From positions 2,008,501-2,072,500 of the forward strand of contig CM045745.1 of the NCBI GenBank assembly GCA_024760905.1: 64,000 bases of DNA. Direction: 5' to 3'. Made by a program: the position numbers and the translations under genes. This stretch comes from Plotosus lineatus. Its lineage: Eukaryota > Chordata > Actinopteri > Siluriformes > Plotosidae. The notes under the pieces were generated by a model that worked only from the letters and a program-made list of their open reading frames with translations, searched no databases and had not been told where the DNA came from. Positions 33,145-44,860 of this stretch are shown one piece after another; the stretch's first letter is position 1, and the number at the start of each line of letters is the position of its first letter.

Positions 33145-34395
33145 AGAAACCTTCTTTTACTTTCGGCTGCTCCCTTCAGGGGTCGCCACAGCAAATCATC
33201 CGCCTCCATCTCACCCTGTCCTCTGCGTCTTTTTTTCTGACACCAACGTCCTTCATGTTTTCCTTCACCACATCTATAAATCTCTTTTTGGTCTTCCTCG
33301 AGGCCTTCTGCCTGGTAGTTCCAACCTCAGCATCCGACTACCAATGTACTCACTATCCCTCCTCTGTACATGTCCAAACCATCTCAATCTAGCCTCTCTG
33401 ACTTTGTCTCCAAAACATCTTACACGGGCTGTCCCTCTGATATACTCATTTCTGATCCAATCTATCTTCCTTACTCCCAGAGAGAACCTCAACATTTTCA
33501 TCTCCGCTACCTCCAGCTCTGCCTCCTGCCTTTTCCTCAGCGCCACTGTTTCTAAGCCATACAACATCGCTGGCATCACCACCGTCTTGTACACTTTTCC
33601 CTTCAGTCTTGCTGACACTCTCCTATCGCACATCACACCGGACACTTTTCTCAAACCATTCAAGCCTGCCTGTACACGCTTCTTCACCTCTTTTCCACAC
33701 TCTCCATTGCTCTGGATTGTTGAGCCTAATTACTTAAAATCTCCACCTTCGTTATCTCTGCTCTCTGTAACATCACCGTTCCTCCTGGGTCCTTCTCATT
33801 CACACACATGTATTCTGATTTTCTGAGGCTAACCTTCATTCCTCTCCTTTCCATGGCATACCTCCACCTCTGGAGATTTTTCTGCACTTGTTCTCTGCTC
33901 TCACTACAGATCACAATGTCATCTGCAAACATCATAGTCCATGGAGATTCTTGTCTCACCTCGCCTGTCCATCACCATAGCAAACAAGAAGGAGCTCAGA
34001 GCTGACCCTTGATGCAGCCCCACCTCCACCTTGAACTCTTCTGTAACAATGACAGCACACCTCACCACTGTCTAACATCTCTCATACATGTCCTGCACCA
34101 CTCTAACATACTTCTCTGCCACTCCAGACTTTCTCATGCAAAACCACAGTTCCTCTCTCGGCACCCTGTCATATGCTTTCTCCAGATCCACAAAGGCACA
34201 ATGCAGCGCCTTCTGACCTTCTCTGTACTTCTCTATTAACATCTTCAAAGCAAACAATGCATCTGTGGTGTCTGATTTGCATCAAAAAAGTTTGGCATTG
34301 GTTTAACATCGGATGCCCTTCCTGACACAACCCTCTGCATTTCTCCGGGCTTGGGACCGGCATGAGGGGGAGAGATACTGGTTAGTGCCCCCCCC
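33145..34395 (-). mobile_element. RTE-like LINE family A, copy A3 (internally deleted)
   Basis: The minus-strand C-terminal half is at 33687-33274 (KKRVQAGLNGLRKVSGVMCD, then RGTARVRCFGDKVREARLRW). The RT palm is at 33959-33726 (TMMFADDIVICSESREQVQ, catalytic FADD intact). The RT start is at 34257-34072 ([17 protein letters not shown]). At 34280-34395 it jumps to the family 5' leader, so the endonuclease and linker are deleted. It separates ERV integrase from env. Confidence 0.85.
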
Positions 34396-34819
34396 ACCCC
34401 ATGGCTGCATTTGGTACCCACGAGTCGAAAGTCCTATAGTGTCCTGGAACACCTGAGCGATCCTGTAGTGTGGTAAGTAAAAACCCAATGAAGATGTGGA
34501 AACGACTACTGAGATCAAGCGGAATCCTGACAGGACCCCAAGGCCTGGACATTCCAGTCCTTACACCAAACATGGCCAACTGCAACGGAACCCATAAAAC
34601 TGTTGTGTACCGCGAAATTTCACGACAAAAATACTGATGCAAAATCAAAATTAGGGAGGCAAAGACTCCGGCCTGTAGTATTGCCACAACCAAAACTTGT
34701 CCTTCCTGCTCGGATAGTATAATGGATGGAGGAGGCTGGAAGTAGACCCAATAGGAAAAAATTGGAAGAGATCCAATCACAAGGCAAAACAATGGAGAGC
34801 ACGATTGCAGATTGCAAAC

Positions 34820-35760
34820 CGTACTCGACCTAGTTTCCAAGTGGAAATAACGAATACACAGCTAAACATTACAAAATGTCAGGTCATCTCTGTATGGTGT
34901 TGGTCACATCGTAATGACCGGTTAGGAAGTTTTGTGCTCTGTCAAAATAGCACCTTAGCCACGAGCACCCCGGCGCAGCTATCCCGAGCGACACGCACCA
35001 GTGGTTGAATGACATACAAGGCAGAATACAAGGCAGAATGAAGACAGACGACTGGTTCACAGTTATGACCGGGGTCTCGGAGAAAAGGAAATAATTGGCT
35101 GTTAATGACCGAGCAAGCAAGCAAGATTGTGTTGTATGCGTGGGACCAAAACCAATACTAAGGATAGTGCCAGCGCAAATAACCCCAAAGTACCTGATAA
35201 ATAACACAATTCCCAGTAATGGATGGATGATATGGGACAATATGTACCCACTCACAGGGCCTGAATATAAACCCATATTTTCCAAAACAGTAGCCAGAGG
35301 GAATTTTACATACAACATGACTGGCAAAGTTTTAATATATCTGATTACAGACACGAAATAAAAGAGATGTTTCGTGGCAGGGAAAAGGAGATCTGACGGA
35401 TATCGATGGTTTTGGAGTACCACGTGGAGTTCCAGATGAATATTAAATGGTTCACCAAGCAGCGGCTGGGTTCGAGTCAACAATGTGTTGGTGGTGCACA
35501 ATAAATCAGAACGTGGATAGAATTAATTACATACACCATAATGTTCCGAGATTGGGGAACTGGACACAGGCAGGGTTTGAAACTTCCAAAACCGTATTGC
35601 ATTGGATATCTTGTTCGCAGAAAAAGGGGGTGTATGCACAATGTTCGGAGAACAATGCAGTCCATTAATTCCGAATAACACCGCATCCGACGGAAGTGAC
35701 ATTTTGACATAGCCATAGATGACATAGTTTTCTTTATAAAAAGATGAAAGAACATTCCGG
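34820..35760 (+). pseudogene. ERV env remnant
   Basis: Plus-strand pieces with CVVCVGPKP (35130-35160), a middle stretch with WMIWDNMYPLTGPEY (35225-35270) and a CWWC motif at about 35490 are followed by a leucine/asparagine-rich segment with RLGNWTQAGFE (35550-35580). The CWWC-type motif is consistent with a surface-subunit isomerisation motif. At least two frameshifts and several stops break the gene. The minus-strand frames here are shadows. Confidence 0.6.
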
Positions 35761-36058
35761 AGCAGACACCCCAATTTGGGATTAATGGTTCAGTATGTTC
35801 GAAAAATATCGTGCTCTGGAGTCATCTGTATTAATTGTCTGTCCTGAATTATTTTATATAACTTATTTTATCTAACTATTATTTTCTATCCTGAAAACTA
35901 TTAACAAAGATTACTCCTCTGTTCGAGTTTTGACAGTTTTTGATAAAATTAATGAATTTACTCCTAATTTTTCTAAATTTCACTGAATTTACTAAAGTCT
36001 TTTGACGTGAGAGGAGAATGATGTTTTTTTTGTCCAAGCTGTGATGAACAGAAGGGAA

Positions 36059-36390
36059 ATGTTAAACTAATTATATATATAAGTTACCCCAGCTTGTGCT
36101 TGATAAGTTTTGCAATGTATTATTAAAGTTGAAACTGCTTGCTAAAAGATGTTTTATGGAAAGTCCCCCACAGCAGAATGATAAACAGAACTGATAAGCA
36201 GAATGGCAGATACTGAGAAAGCGGAACGACGGAACAAGATGCCTCAGCAACCACCGCAAGGCGGGAGACTGAATATTCTGTAACTTGCAACATATTGATA
36301 AGAAATTATTGCTGACCTGTTTACCCCTCCCCTGGAGAGTCAGCATTATTATGTAACCAAGAATCCCCCTCAGGGTAGGAGAGTACTTGG
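36059..36390 (+). repeat. Candidate ERV 3' LTR
   Basis: A purine-rich AGAAGGGAAA directly precedes TGTTAAAC, as a polypurine tract before an LTR 5' end would. The following 330 bases have no coding potential. There is no second copy in the window to prove it. Confidence 0.35.
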
Positions 36391-36394
36391 TCGG

Positions 36395-36543
36395 TCATGG
36401 AAGGAAAGCAGACAAGGAAACTTGGTGGTGGAATGAAGTTGAGGCGTGTGCATAAAAGAAGAGGTAAGCTCAGAAGAAGTGGGACACAGAGCGGACTAAA
36501 GAGAGGAAACAGGAGTACAGGGTGACACAGCGGAAGGCGAAGG
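36395..36543 (+). mobile_element. RTE-like family A linker fragment
   Basis: Corresponds to the tryptophan-rich linker of family A (compare 6735-6860). The same region is present in the opposite orientation at about 37050-37165. Confidence 0.7.
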
Positions 36544-36544
36544 T

Positions 36545-36925
36545 AGCGTATTTCCTCATTTATCAGCTCTTTAAAGTACTCTTTCCATCTCCCAGCACAC
36601 CTCTGTCAACAGTCAATGCATTTCCCTGTCTGTCCTTTATTACTCTCACTTGCTGCACGTCTTTCCCATCTCTATTTCTCTGTTGTGCTTACCTGTCTAA
36701 ATAATTTTCTGCCTCCTTACTGTCTCACCAATCACACAAGTCATCATTTTGGCCCTTTTTTTTTGGCCTTTGACACCTTCACCTGACAGTGTGTCTCACT
36801 GTACTCCTTTTTAGTCTCTCCTCTTTGTACCACTCTAACCTCTTCCTTTGTACACACCAATAACTCTCCGACCTGTCTCCCTGATCACATTCGCTGGAGA
36901 TGCATGTGTATGAAAATATGTCTGC
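36545..36925 (-). mobile_element. RTE-like family A fragment sharing the A6 5' truncation
   Basis: A minus-strand linker fragment. Its 5' end (36905-36925) runs into GATGCATGTGTATG. Copy A6 ends at the same place and runs into TATGCATGTGTAT at 62905-62918. Confidence 0.7.
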
Positions 36926-36927
36926 AC

Positions 36928-38402
36928 GTCCTTCCCATCTCGATTTCTCTGCTGTGCCAACCTGGATAAATAATTTTCTCCCTCTTTCCTTTCCAACCGG
37001 ATACAAGTCATCATACGCCCTCCGTTTGGCCTTTGCTACCTTTGTGTCTTCCTGTGCTCCTGTTTACTCTCTCAATGTCCCACTTCTTCTTCGCTAACCT
37101 CTTCCTTTGTACACACTCCTGCATTTCCTCATTTCACCACCAAGTCTCCTTATCTCCTGTTCTTCCAGATGATACACCAAGTATTCTCCTCCCATTCTCC
37201 CTGATCACATTAGCTGTCGTTGTCCAGTCATCTGAAAGCACTTCCTGACCACCCAAAGCCTGTTTCAACTCCTCCTTGAAGACAACCCAACATGCTTCCT
37301 TTTTCAGCTTCCACCACTTTGTCTTCTGCTCTGCTTTTGCCTTCTACACCTTTCTCACCATCAGCACCACCATTCTGTATGCTTTTTGGCAACACTCTCA
37401 CCCGCGACTACTTTGCAGTCACTGACTTCCTTGAAATGACATCGCCTGCAAAAGATGTAGTCTACCTGTGTGCTAATACCTCCACTTTTATGTCACCCTC
37501 TGCTCCTCTGTCTTCTGGAAAAAAGCGTTTCCCACAGGCATTTGTATCCTTTTTGAAAAATCTACCAACATCTGTCCTTCTGCGTTCCTGTCCTGGATAA
37601 CAAACCTACACATCACTTCCTCGTCCCCTCTGTTTCCTGCACCAACATGCACCAACATGTCCGTTGAAATCGGCCCCAATAACCACTTTTTCACCTCTGG
37701 GGGTACTCTGCATCACTTCATCTAAATCACTCCATAATCTCTCCTTCTCTTCTAGCTCATCCTGCCTGTGGGGCATAAGCACAAACAACATTGAACATCA
37801 CACCTTCAATTTCTAACTTGAGTCTCATCACTCAGTCTGACACTCTTTACACTCATGGAACACTCCTGACAAACCCCTCCTTCAAGATGACAGATGACCC
37901 CTGCTCCATTTCTCGTCCCATCCACACCACAATAAGGCAGCTTAAACCCTGCTCCTATGCTTCTCGCCTTGCTACCTTTCCACCTGGTCTCCTGAACACA
38001 CAGTATGTCCAGCTTTCTCCTCTGCATCATGTCAGCCGGCTCTCTATTTTTTCCTGTCATAGTTCCAACATTCAAAGTCCCTACTCTCAGTCCCCGACTC
38101 ATGCTTCTCTTCTTTCTCTGGAAACGGACACGCCTCCCGCCTCTCCTTCTTCGACGTCTTCGACCAACAGTAGTCCAATTTCCATCAGCACCTGTTGGTT
38201 GACAGCACTGATGGCGGTCGTTGTGAACCCGGGCCTCGAACATTCCGGAATGTCATTCTTTCTTGTGATTCGCATATTTTATTTGGCATTTGTTTTACGC
38301 CGGATGCCCTTCCTGACACAACCCTCTGTATTTATCCGGGCTTGGGACCGGCGTGAATGAGAGACACTGGTCTTTGCTCGCCCCTCACGGCTGCATTAAG
38401 TT
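36928..38402 (-). mobile_element. RTE-like LINE family A, copy A4, inverted 5' half
   Basis: On the minus strand, the 5' leader is at 38402-38300. The endonuclease N-terminus is at 38243-37806 (RVGTLNVGTMTGKNREPADM, LDILCVQETRWKGS). The endonuclease core is at 37791-37488 (VVIGADFNGHVGA, MCRFVIQDRNAEGQMLVDF). The linker extends to about 36928. The RT half of the same family follows immediately on the opposite strand. Confidence 0.82.
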
Positions 38403-39645
38403 ATGCAAGAAGTTATAGGAAAGAATCGTGGAAGCTCGACGAACGGCAGAGGTTTGCATTGGTGAACAACAGTTCTGTTTCATGCCAAGAAAGAGCACCA
38501 CAGATGCAGTGTTTGCTTTGAAGATGTTAATAGAGAAGTACAGAGAAGGTCAGAAGGCGCTGCATTGTGCCTTTGTGGATCTGGAGAAAGCATATGACAG
38601 GGTGTCGAGAGAGGAACTGTGGTTTTGCATGAGAAAGTCTGGAGTGGCAGAGAAGTATGTTAGAGTGATGCAGGACATGTATGAGAGATGTAAGACAGTG
38701 GTGAGGTGTGCTGTCGGTGTGACAGAAAAGTTCAAAGGTGGAGGTGGGACTGCATCAAGGGTCAGTGCTCAGCTCCTTCTTGTTTGCTAAGGTGATGGAC
38801 AGGCTGACAGATGACAAGAATTACAGTTCGACAAGAATACATGGACGATGATGTTTGCAAATGACATCGTGATCTGTTGTGAGAGCAGAGAACAAGTGTC
38901 GGAAAATCTCGAGAGGTGGAGGTATGCCCTAGAAAGGAGGGGAATGAAGGTTTAGTCTCGGGAAGACAATTCATGTGAATGAACGACAAGGACCCAAGAG
39001 GACCGGTGAGCTTACAGGGGGCAAAGATAACGAAGGTCGAGGATTTTACGTACTTAGGCTCCACAATCCAGAGCAATGAAGAGTGAAGAAGCGCGAAGCG
39101 TGAAGGTGAAGAAGCGCGTGCAGGCAGGTTGGAATGGATGGAGAAAAGTGTCCGGTGTGATGTGTGATAGGAGAGTATCGGCAAGAATGAAGGGAAAAGT
39201 TTACAAGACGGTGATGAGGCCAGCGATGTTGTATGGTTTCGAGACAGTGATCATGGAGAAAAGACAGGAGTCAGAGTTGGAGGTAGCAGAGATAAAAATG
39301 TTGAGGTTCTCTTTGGGCGGAACGAGGGGACAGGATCAGAAACGAGGACATCAAATGGACAGACGTTAGATGTTTTGGAGACAAAGTCAGAGAGGCGAGA
39401 TTGAGATGCTTCTGACATGTACAGAAGAGGGATAGTGGATATTGGTAGGAGGATGCGAAGGTTGGAACGGGCAGAAGGCCCAGAGGAAGACCAAAGAGAA
39501 GATTTATGCATGTGGTGAAGACCGACATGAAGGTCGTTGGAGTAAGAGTAAGAGATGCAGAGGATAGGTCGGGAGAGATGGAGGCAGATCATTTGCTGTG
39601 GTGACCCCAAGGAAACAGCCGAAAGAAAAAAAGAAGAAGACTCCC
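38403..39645 (+). mobile_element. RTE-like LINE family A, copy A4, sense 3' half
   Basis: The RT start is at 38428-38790 ([38 protein letters not shown]). The palm at about 38850 reads MMFANDIVIC, so the first Asp of FADD is replaced by Asn and the enzyme is dead at its catalytic site. The C-terminal domain is at 39076-39369 (VKKRVQAGWNGWRKVSGVMC). The 3' end at about 39600 has the family tail GTGACCCCAAGGAAACAGCC. Confidence 0.85.
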
Positions 39646-39705
39646 CCCCAAAGAAATAAAAGAGGCACTCGGTCAAACTTAGTGCAAAACGACAGGAACA
39701 TGTGA

Positions 39706-40610
39706 ATGAACTGGTTTGGTCGCGCTCCTCATGAGTACAAAAGAATTAAATTCTCTGTGTCTTTCTTCTTGTTAATGTGTTTTATTATGTCTGATTTGAA
39801 TGAGAACCTGACAGGTTACATGGAGGGATCAATACCATCTCCATGCCAACTTTCCACTGGTATTCTCCAGGGCTCAGTTCTTGGTCCACTTCCGTGCTCG
39901 CTTTATACAAAGTCCCTTGGTGATGTTATATCCTCACATGGTACTACTACTACTACTACATCATATTATTGCAATGCATATGACACTAACCTTGTTCTCT
40001 CTTTTCCGTTCTCAGACACTGTTATTTCTGCCCAGATCTCTGCATTTTTAGCAAGTATATCCTCAGCAATGGCAGCTCACCATCTGAAGCTTAATCTCAG
40101 CAAGACTGAATTGCTGCTATTTGAAGCTGACTCATCTCCACATCAAGATCGTGCAATGTCCTCCTCTCCTTCAGGCACTGCGCAAAGCCTTGGAATGACC
40201 ATTGACAATTGCTTGTTCTCAGATCACCCATCCTGCTCTATCATTTTGATTTCTTCTCTCAACATTGAAATGATTTGTTCATTTCTTTCCAGTAAGTGCA
40301 CTCCAATCCCTTTTTCAATCCCGAGATTATGGCAACTCACTCTGAGCAAGTCCACCTCTGAGCGTTATTCGACTTCTCGAAATGATCCAAAATATAGCAG
40401 CATTGATTGTTTTCAACCTTCCCATATTTTCCCACACCATACCATTGCCATGATCTCTCCACTGGCTTCCGGTCGCTGCTCACATTCAATTTCAAACACT
40501 AATGCATGCATACAAAATTAAAAATGGACTTTCACCTTCCAACCTCAAAGCAATTATCACGTCTCATACTGCACCACATTCTCTCAAATTTTCTTGCACT
40601 GCTCGACTGA
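39706..40610 (+). mobile_element. L2-type LINE, RT C-terminal half
   Basis: A 271-residue frame carries an RT segment: LTGYMEGSIPSPCQLSTGIL and QGSVLGPLPCSLYTKSLGDV (39805-39920), then NAYDTNLVLSFPFSDT where the FADD box has become NAYD-T (39970-40020), then AAHHLKLNLSKTELLLFEAD (40072-40131). This is the L2 (Maui-like) palm-to-thumb order. The frame extends to 40521, but later parts carry small deletions. Confidence 0.75.
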
Positions 40611-40639
40611 CGAAGTGAGCTTCAAAAAACCCCTATGAC

Positions 40640-42830
40640 ACATGAGAGAACACAGGAAGCAGGCTCCCTTGCCCGGACGCGGTTCACCGGGGTTCCCTCC
40701 TGGAGCCAGGCCCAGGGGAGGGGCTCGAAGGCGAGCTCCTGGTGGTCGGGCTTATGATGCCCATGGAGCCTGGCCGGGCCGAGCCCGAAAAGGAGACATG
40801 GGTCCCCCCTCCCATGGACCCACCACCCGTGGGAGGAGTTTTAGGGGTCGGGTGCAGTCGAGTCAGTGGCAGCCAAAGGCATGGATTCTGTCGGACCAAT
40901 CCTTAGTTGCGTACTCTGACCCTCGGGACTCTATCAGGAAAGGAGCCTGATTTGGTGCGTGAGGTTGAGAGATACCGACGAGATATAGTCGGGCTCAACT
41001 CAACGCATAGCTTGGGCTCTGGAACCATCCATCTCGAAAGAGGCTGGACCTTCTATTCTGGAGTTGCTGATGGGGAGAGGCGGCAAGCCGGTGTGGGTCT
41101 TCTTGGGTCTTCTCCCCCCCGTCTTAGTGTTCAAATGTTGGGGTTTTCTCCGGTTGACGAAAGGGTAGCTTCCCTTCATCTTTGGGTGGGGGGACAGATC
41201 CTGAACGTTATTTGTGCCTGTGCCCCATCATTGGCACTGAAGTTGTCAAAAGGCTTTCCGGTGGAATATACCAGGGCTCTGGATGTTGTAGGACTGTCTT
41301 GGTTGACACGTCTCTGCAACATCGCGTCGTCATCATGGGCTGTAACTCTGGATTGGTCCCAATTTTTAAGACGGGGGACCGGAGGGTGTGTTCCAGTTAT
41401 CGGGGAATTACCCTCCTCAGCCTACCTGGGAAAGTCTATGCAGGGGTACTCGAGAGCAGGATCCGACCTATAGTTGAATCTCGGATTCAGGAGGAACAAT
41501 GTGGTTTTCGTTCTGGCCGGAGCACTCTTGCCCATATGCTCCACAGGATTCTGGAGGGGGATTGGGAGTTTAACCAATCTGTCCACATGTGCTTTGTGGA
41601 TTTGGAGAAGGCTTTCGACCGTGTCCTGCGAACGATCTTGTGGGGCATGCTCCGAGAGTGCGGTGTTGCGGATCCGTTGCTACGAGGGAATACTTTGAGG
41701 ATCTCCTCAATCCCACCAACACGCCCTCCGTGGAAGAGGATGACCCTGGGGGTTTTGGTGGGGGTCCGCCCATTACTGGAGTGGAGGTCACAGAGGTTGA
41801 AGGGGCACCGGAGGGTGTGTTCCAGTTATCGTGGAATTACACTCCTCAGCCTACCTAGGAAAGTCTATGCTGGGGTACTAGAGAGGAGGATCCGACCGAT
41901 AGTCAAACCTCGGATTCAGGAGGAACAATGTGGTTTTCGTTCTGGCCGCAGCACTCTTGACCAACTCTATACACTCCACAGGATTCTGGAGGGGGCATGG
42001 GAGTTTGCCCAATCCGTCCACATGTGCTTTGTGGATTTGGAGAAGGCTTTCGACTGTGTCCCTCAAACGATCTTGTGGGGCGTGCTCCGAGAGTACGGCG
42101 TTCCGGACCCGTTGCTACGAGCTATTTGGTCGCTGTCGCTGAGCCAGAGTTTGGTCCGTATTGGTAACAGCAGGTCGGATTCGTTTCCAGTGGGAGTTGA
42201 AGTCCGCCAAGGCTGACCTTTGTCACCGATTCTGTTCATAATTTTATGACAGAATTTCTAGGCGCAGACGAGATGATGAGGAGTTGCCATTGGATATCGT
42301 CTCTGCTTTTTGCGGATAATGTTGTCTTTTTGGCTTCCTCATGTCAGGGCCAAGGTTTTCATTTGGACAATGGTGGAATGCACCCTCCGGGTCGGGAATG
42401 AGGTCCTGCCTCAAGTGGAGGAGTTTAAGTACTTAAGGTCTTGTTTACGAGTGAGGGAATAATGGACCTGCAGCCTCTGCTGTTAAGCGGTGCCAAGAAG
42501 GAGCTGAGCCGCCAGGCAAAGCTCTCAATTTACCAGTCAATCTCTGGTCCAACCCTCACCTGTGGTCATGAGCTTTGGGTCATGACCGAAAGAACAAGAT
42601 CACGGATACAAGCTTCCTTCGACGGGGGCGGGGTTCTCCCTTAGAGATCAGGGGAGAAGCTCCGCCATCCGGGGAGAGCTCGGAGTCTATCCGCTGCTCC
42701 TCTGAATTGAGAGAGGCCAGTTGAGGTGGCTCGGGCATCTGGTCAGAATCCCCCCGGACGCCTCCCTGGTGTGGTGTTTCAGGCCGCCATTGATGCCTCT
42801 TGCCGCTGCCTGTCCATCGGGACTCACAGA
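40640..42830 (+). mobile_element. RTE-like LINE family B, internally rearranged copy
   Basis: The leader at 40660-40900 matches that at 4040-4290. The endonuclease N-terminus is at 40907-41230 (GLNSTHSLGSGTIHLERGW, RRQAGVGLL). The endonuclease core and linker are deleted. The next frame (41182-42216, 344 residues) holds two RT segments in tandem (41381-41686 and 41810-42121), each with YRGITLLSLP, QEEQCGFRSGRSTL and MCFVDLEKAFD. After 42216 come a decayed palm, at about 42310 (LLFADNVVF, with Asn for the second Asp), and a C-terminal region with LSIYQSISGPTLTCGHELWV (42515-42575). Confidence 0.8.
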
Positions 42831-43164
42831 TCCCAAGGATGGTTCAGCGGTCGTTCCTCATCGATGAAATCACTTGTGCCATTTTCCCTGCTTCATACAT
42901 GACCATACATTCATGTACCGAGGGTGGTGTTTCTGGTTGTGAGGATAGAGGGCGGCTTAATGGCTTCCAGATGGCTCTGGGTTCCACCACTCAAAAGCCA
43001 CAGGTCCGCCAGCTGGACGTCAATCCTCTCCTTAGTGTGTTGTCAGATTTGGATTTCAGGGTTTTTTTGCTTCTTTTTGTTTTTACAGGAATGAGGTGCC
43101 GGCCCTTTCCCAAACCCTCCTCCTTTCTCATCGGGGCTTGGGACCAGCCATGGTGTCAACAAAT
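42831..43164. other. Spacer with repeat scraps
   Basis: It includes GGGGCTTGGGACCAGCCATG near 43133-43152, which resembles a family A leader phrase. There is otherwise no recognisable content. Confidence 0.4.
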
Positions 43165-44545
43165 CTCAAAAAAGTTTGGACAGGTCCCAATAAAAGGCTG
43201 GAAAAGTCAATTGCACTCATAACAAACAGCAGAAAGACTAATTCCCACTAATGAGGTCCATTGCCAACATGAATATATGTATAAAAAGAGCTTCTCAGAG
43301 TGGCAGTGTCTCTCAGAAGCGACGATGGGTAGATCTTCTGGATCTTCTATCACCAATTCCCCCAATGGGTAAAATTGCTAAGAGTTTTGTTGTTAACATC
43401 TACAGTGCATGACATAATCCAAAAATTCAGAGAATTTAGAACAATCTCTGTGTGTTAGGGTCAAGGCTGAAAAACTGTACTGAATGCCCGTGCTGTTCGG
43501 GCCCTTAAACTCCACCACAAACAGGAATGCGAAACAGAAGGGAAATCACAGAATGGGCTCAGCAATACTTCCAGAAACCATTGTCGTTGAACACAATCCA
43601 CCGTGCCAGCCGCCTTTGCTGGTTGAAACTCGACAGTACAAAGAAGAAGCCAATTCTGAACAGGACCCAGAAGTGCATCCTTTTCTCTGGGCCAGGGGTC
43701 ATTTAAAATGGAATGTGGCAAAGTGGAAGACTGTTCTGTGATCAGACGAATCACAGTTCGAAATTCTTTATGGAAAACTAGAACATCACGTCATCCGGAC
43801 TAAAGAGGACAAGGACAACCCAAGTTCTTCTCAGCGCTCAGTTCAGAAGCCTGCGTCTGTGATGGTATGGGGTTCCATGCACACCTGGAAAGGTACAGTC
43901 AATGCAGAAGGATAAATTTAGGTTCTCGAACAACATGTGCTCCCATCCAGAAGTCATCTCTCAGAGAAGACCTTGCATTTTCCAACTAATGTTGGAAAAT
44001 GCAAGGTCTTCTCTGAGAGATGACTTCTGGATGGGAGCACATGTTGTATAATTAATGCTGGACCACATGCAGCATGAATTACATCATAACTACGAAGGAA
44101 AAGGATTTGAGTATTGAAATGGCCAGCCTGAAGTCCAGATCTTTCACCTATAGAGAACATTTGGTGCATCATAAAGAGGAAGGTGCAACAACGAAGGCCC
44201 AAGACAGTTGAACAATTTGAAGCCTGTATTAGACAAGAATGGGACAGCATTCCTATTTCTCAACTTGAGAAACTTGTCTCCTTGGTCCCCCAGCATTGTA
44301 GACTGTTGTGAGAAGGAGAGGGGATTCCTCCCACTGGTGAAAATGGCTGGTCCCAACTTTTGTAGATTTGTTGGCACCATGAAATTTAAAATTAAAATAT
44401 TTTTCCTTAAGATGATACATTTTCTCAGTTTAAACTTTTTATCTTGCCATCTATGTCCTATTCAGAATAAAAGACTGAAATTTTGCACTTTCACATCATT
44501 GCATTCAGTTTTCATTCACAATTTGGACAGTGTCCCAACATCCGA
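43165..44545 (+). mobile_element. Tc1-like transposon, broken
   Basis: Terminal sequences with AAAAAAGTTTGGACAGGTCC at the left and GGACAGTGTCCCAACATCC at the right enclose a decayed DDE transposase. Parts recognised are an N-terminal helix-turn-helix region (43290-43500), a middle part ending in LFS-D-E-S-type sequence at about 43735-43760 (first catalytic Asp), and a C-terminal part with SPDLSPIENIWCIIKRK at about 44130-44180 (third acidic residue). The region of the second Asp is replaced by a palindrome at 43930-44047. The right end of the element is also present in the left arm at 19745-19793. Confidence 0.82.
43930..44047. repeat. Perfect palindrome, 57-bp arms, 4-bp spacer
   Basis: Bases 43930-43986 are the exact reverse complement of 43991-44047, separated by TAAT. 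The left arm is the normal transposase sequence. The right arm is its inverted copy, which replaces or displaces the second catalytic Asp region. Such templated inversions arise from a replication strand switch. Confidence 0.97.
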
Positions 44546-44860
44546 TTTATATTGCAGCAAAACACCGATGGCGAAAGCAGTGCCCACCCCAAACTGCTCG
44601 CCAATCCACTGAAGAGGAAAACATACAACCATTTAGACTTACGTGTCGGAGAAATTTTAAAAGCCAATGAGGGATTGTGGGAGAAAATTATTGAACCCAA
44701 TGAAAGCTTTGAAAGAACATGCAAAATGAAGCAAGGATTCAAACCCAGGAGCTCCTTGGTGTGGGGAGGATATGCTAATCACGAAGTCATTTTGCAGCTT
44801 TTTGTTGTCTTTCGAAGCTTTAATAAGATAAGTAAAAAATTCTATGACAACAAAATTTAA

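Larger units (their letters stand above)
28362..36390 (+). mobile_element. Endogenous retrovirus, gamma/epsilon-like, heavily decayed
   Basis: The gag, pol and env regions follow each other in the normal retroviral order on the plus strand, with stops and frameshifts throughout. A hAT element (28581-29917) splits gag, and a family A LINE (33145-34395) separates integrase from env. A candidate 3' LTR follows env. I could not find the 5' LTR or primer-binding site. The single Gag-Pol order, the RNase H and integrase pattern, and an Env with a CWWC motif favour a gamma/epsilon-type fish ERV. It cannot encode any complete protein. Confidence 0.75.

Noticed and set aside
33071..33826. 251-residue plus-strand frame as a host gene
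   Set aside because: It is antisense to family A copy A3, and its Ser/Pro/Leu-rich sequence recurs antisense to every family A copy.
34884..35501. 205-residue minus-strand frame as a membrane protein gene
   Set aside because: It is antisense to the ERV env remnant, where the plus strand carries the recognisable CWWC region.
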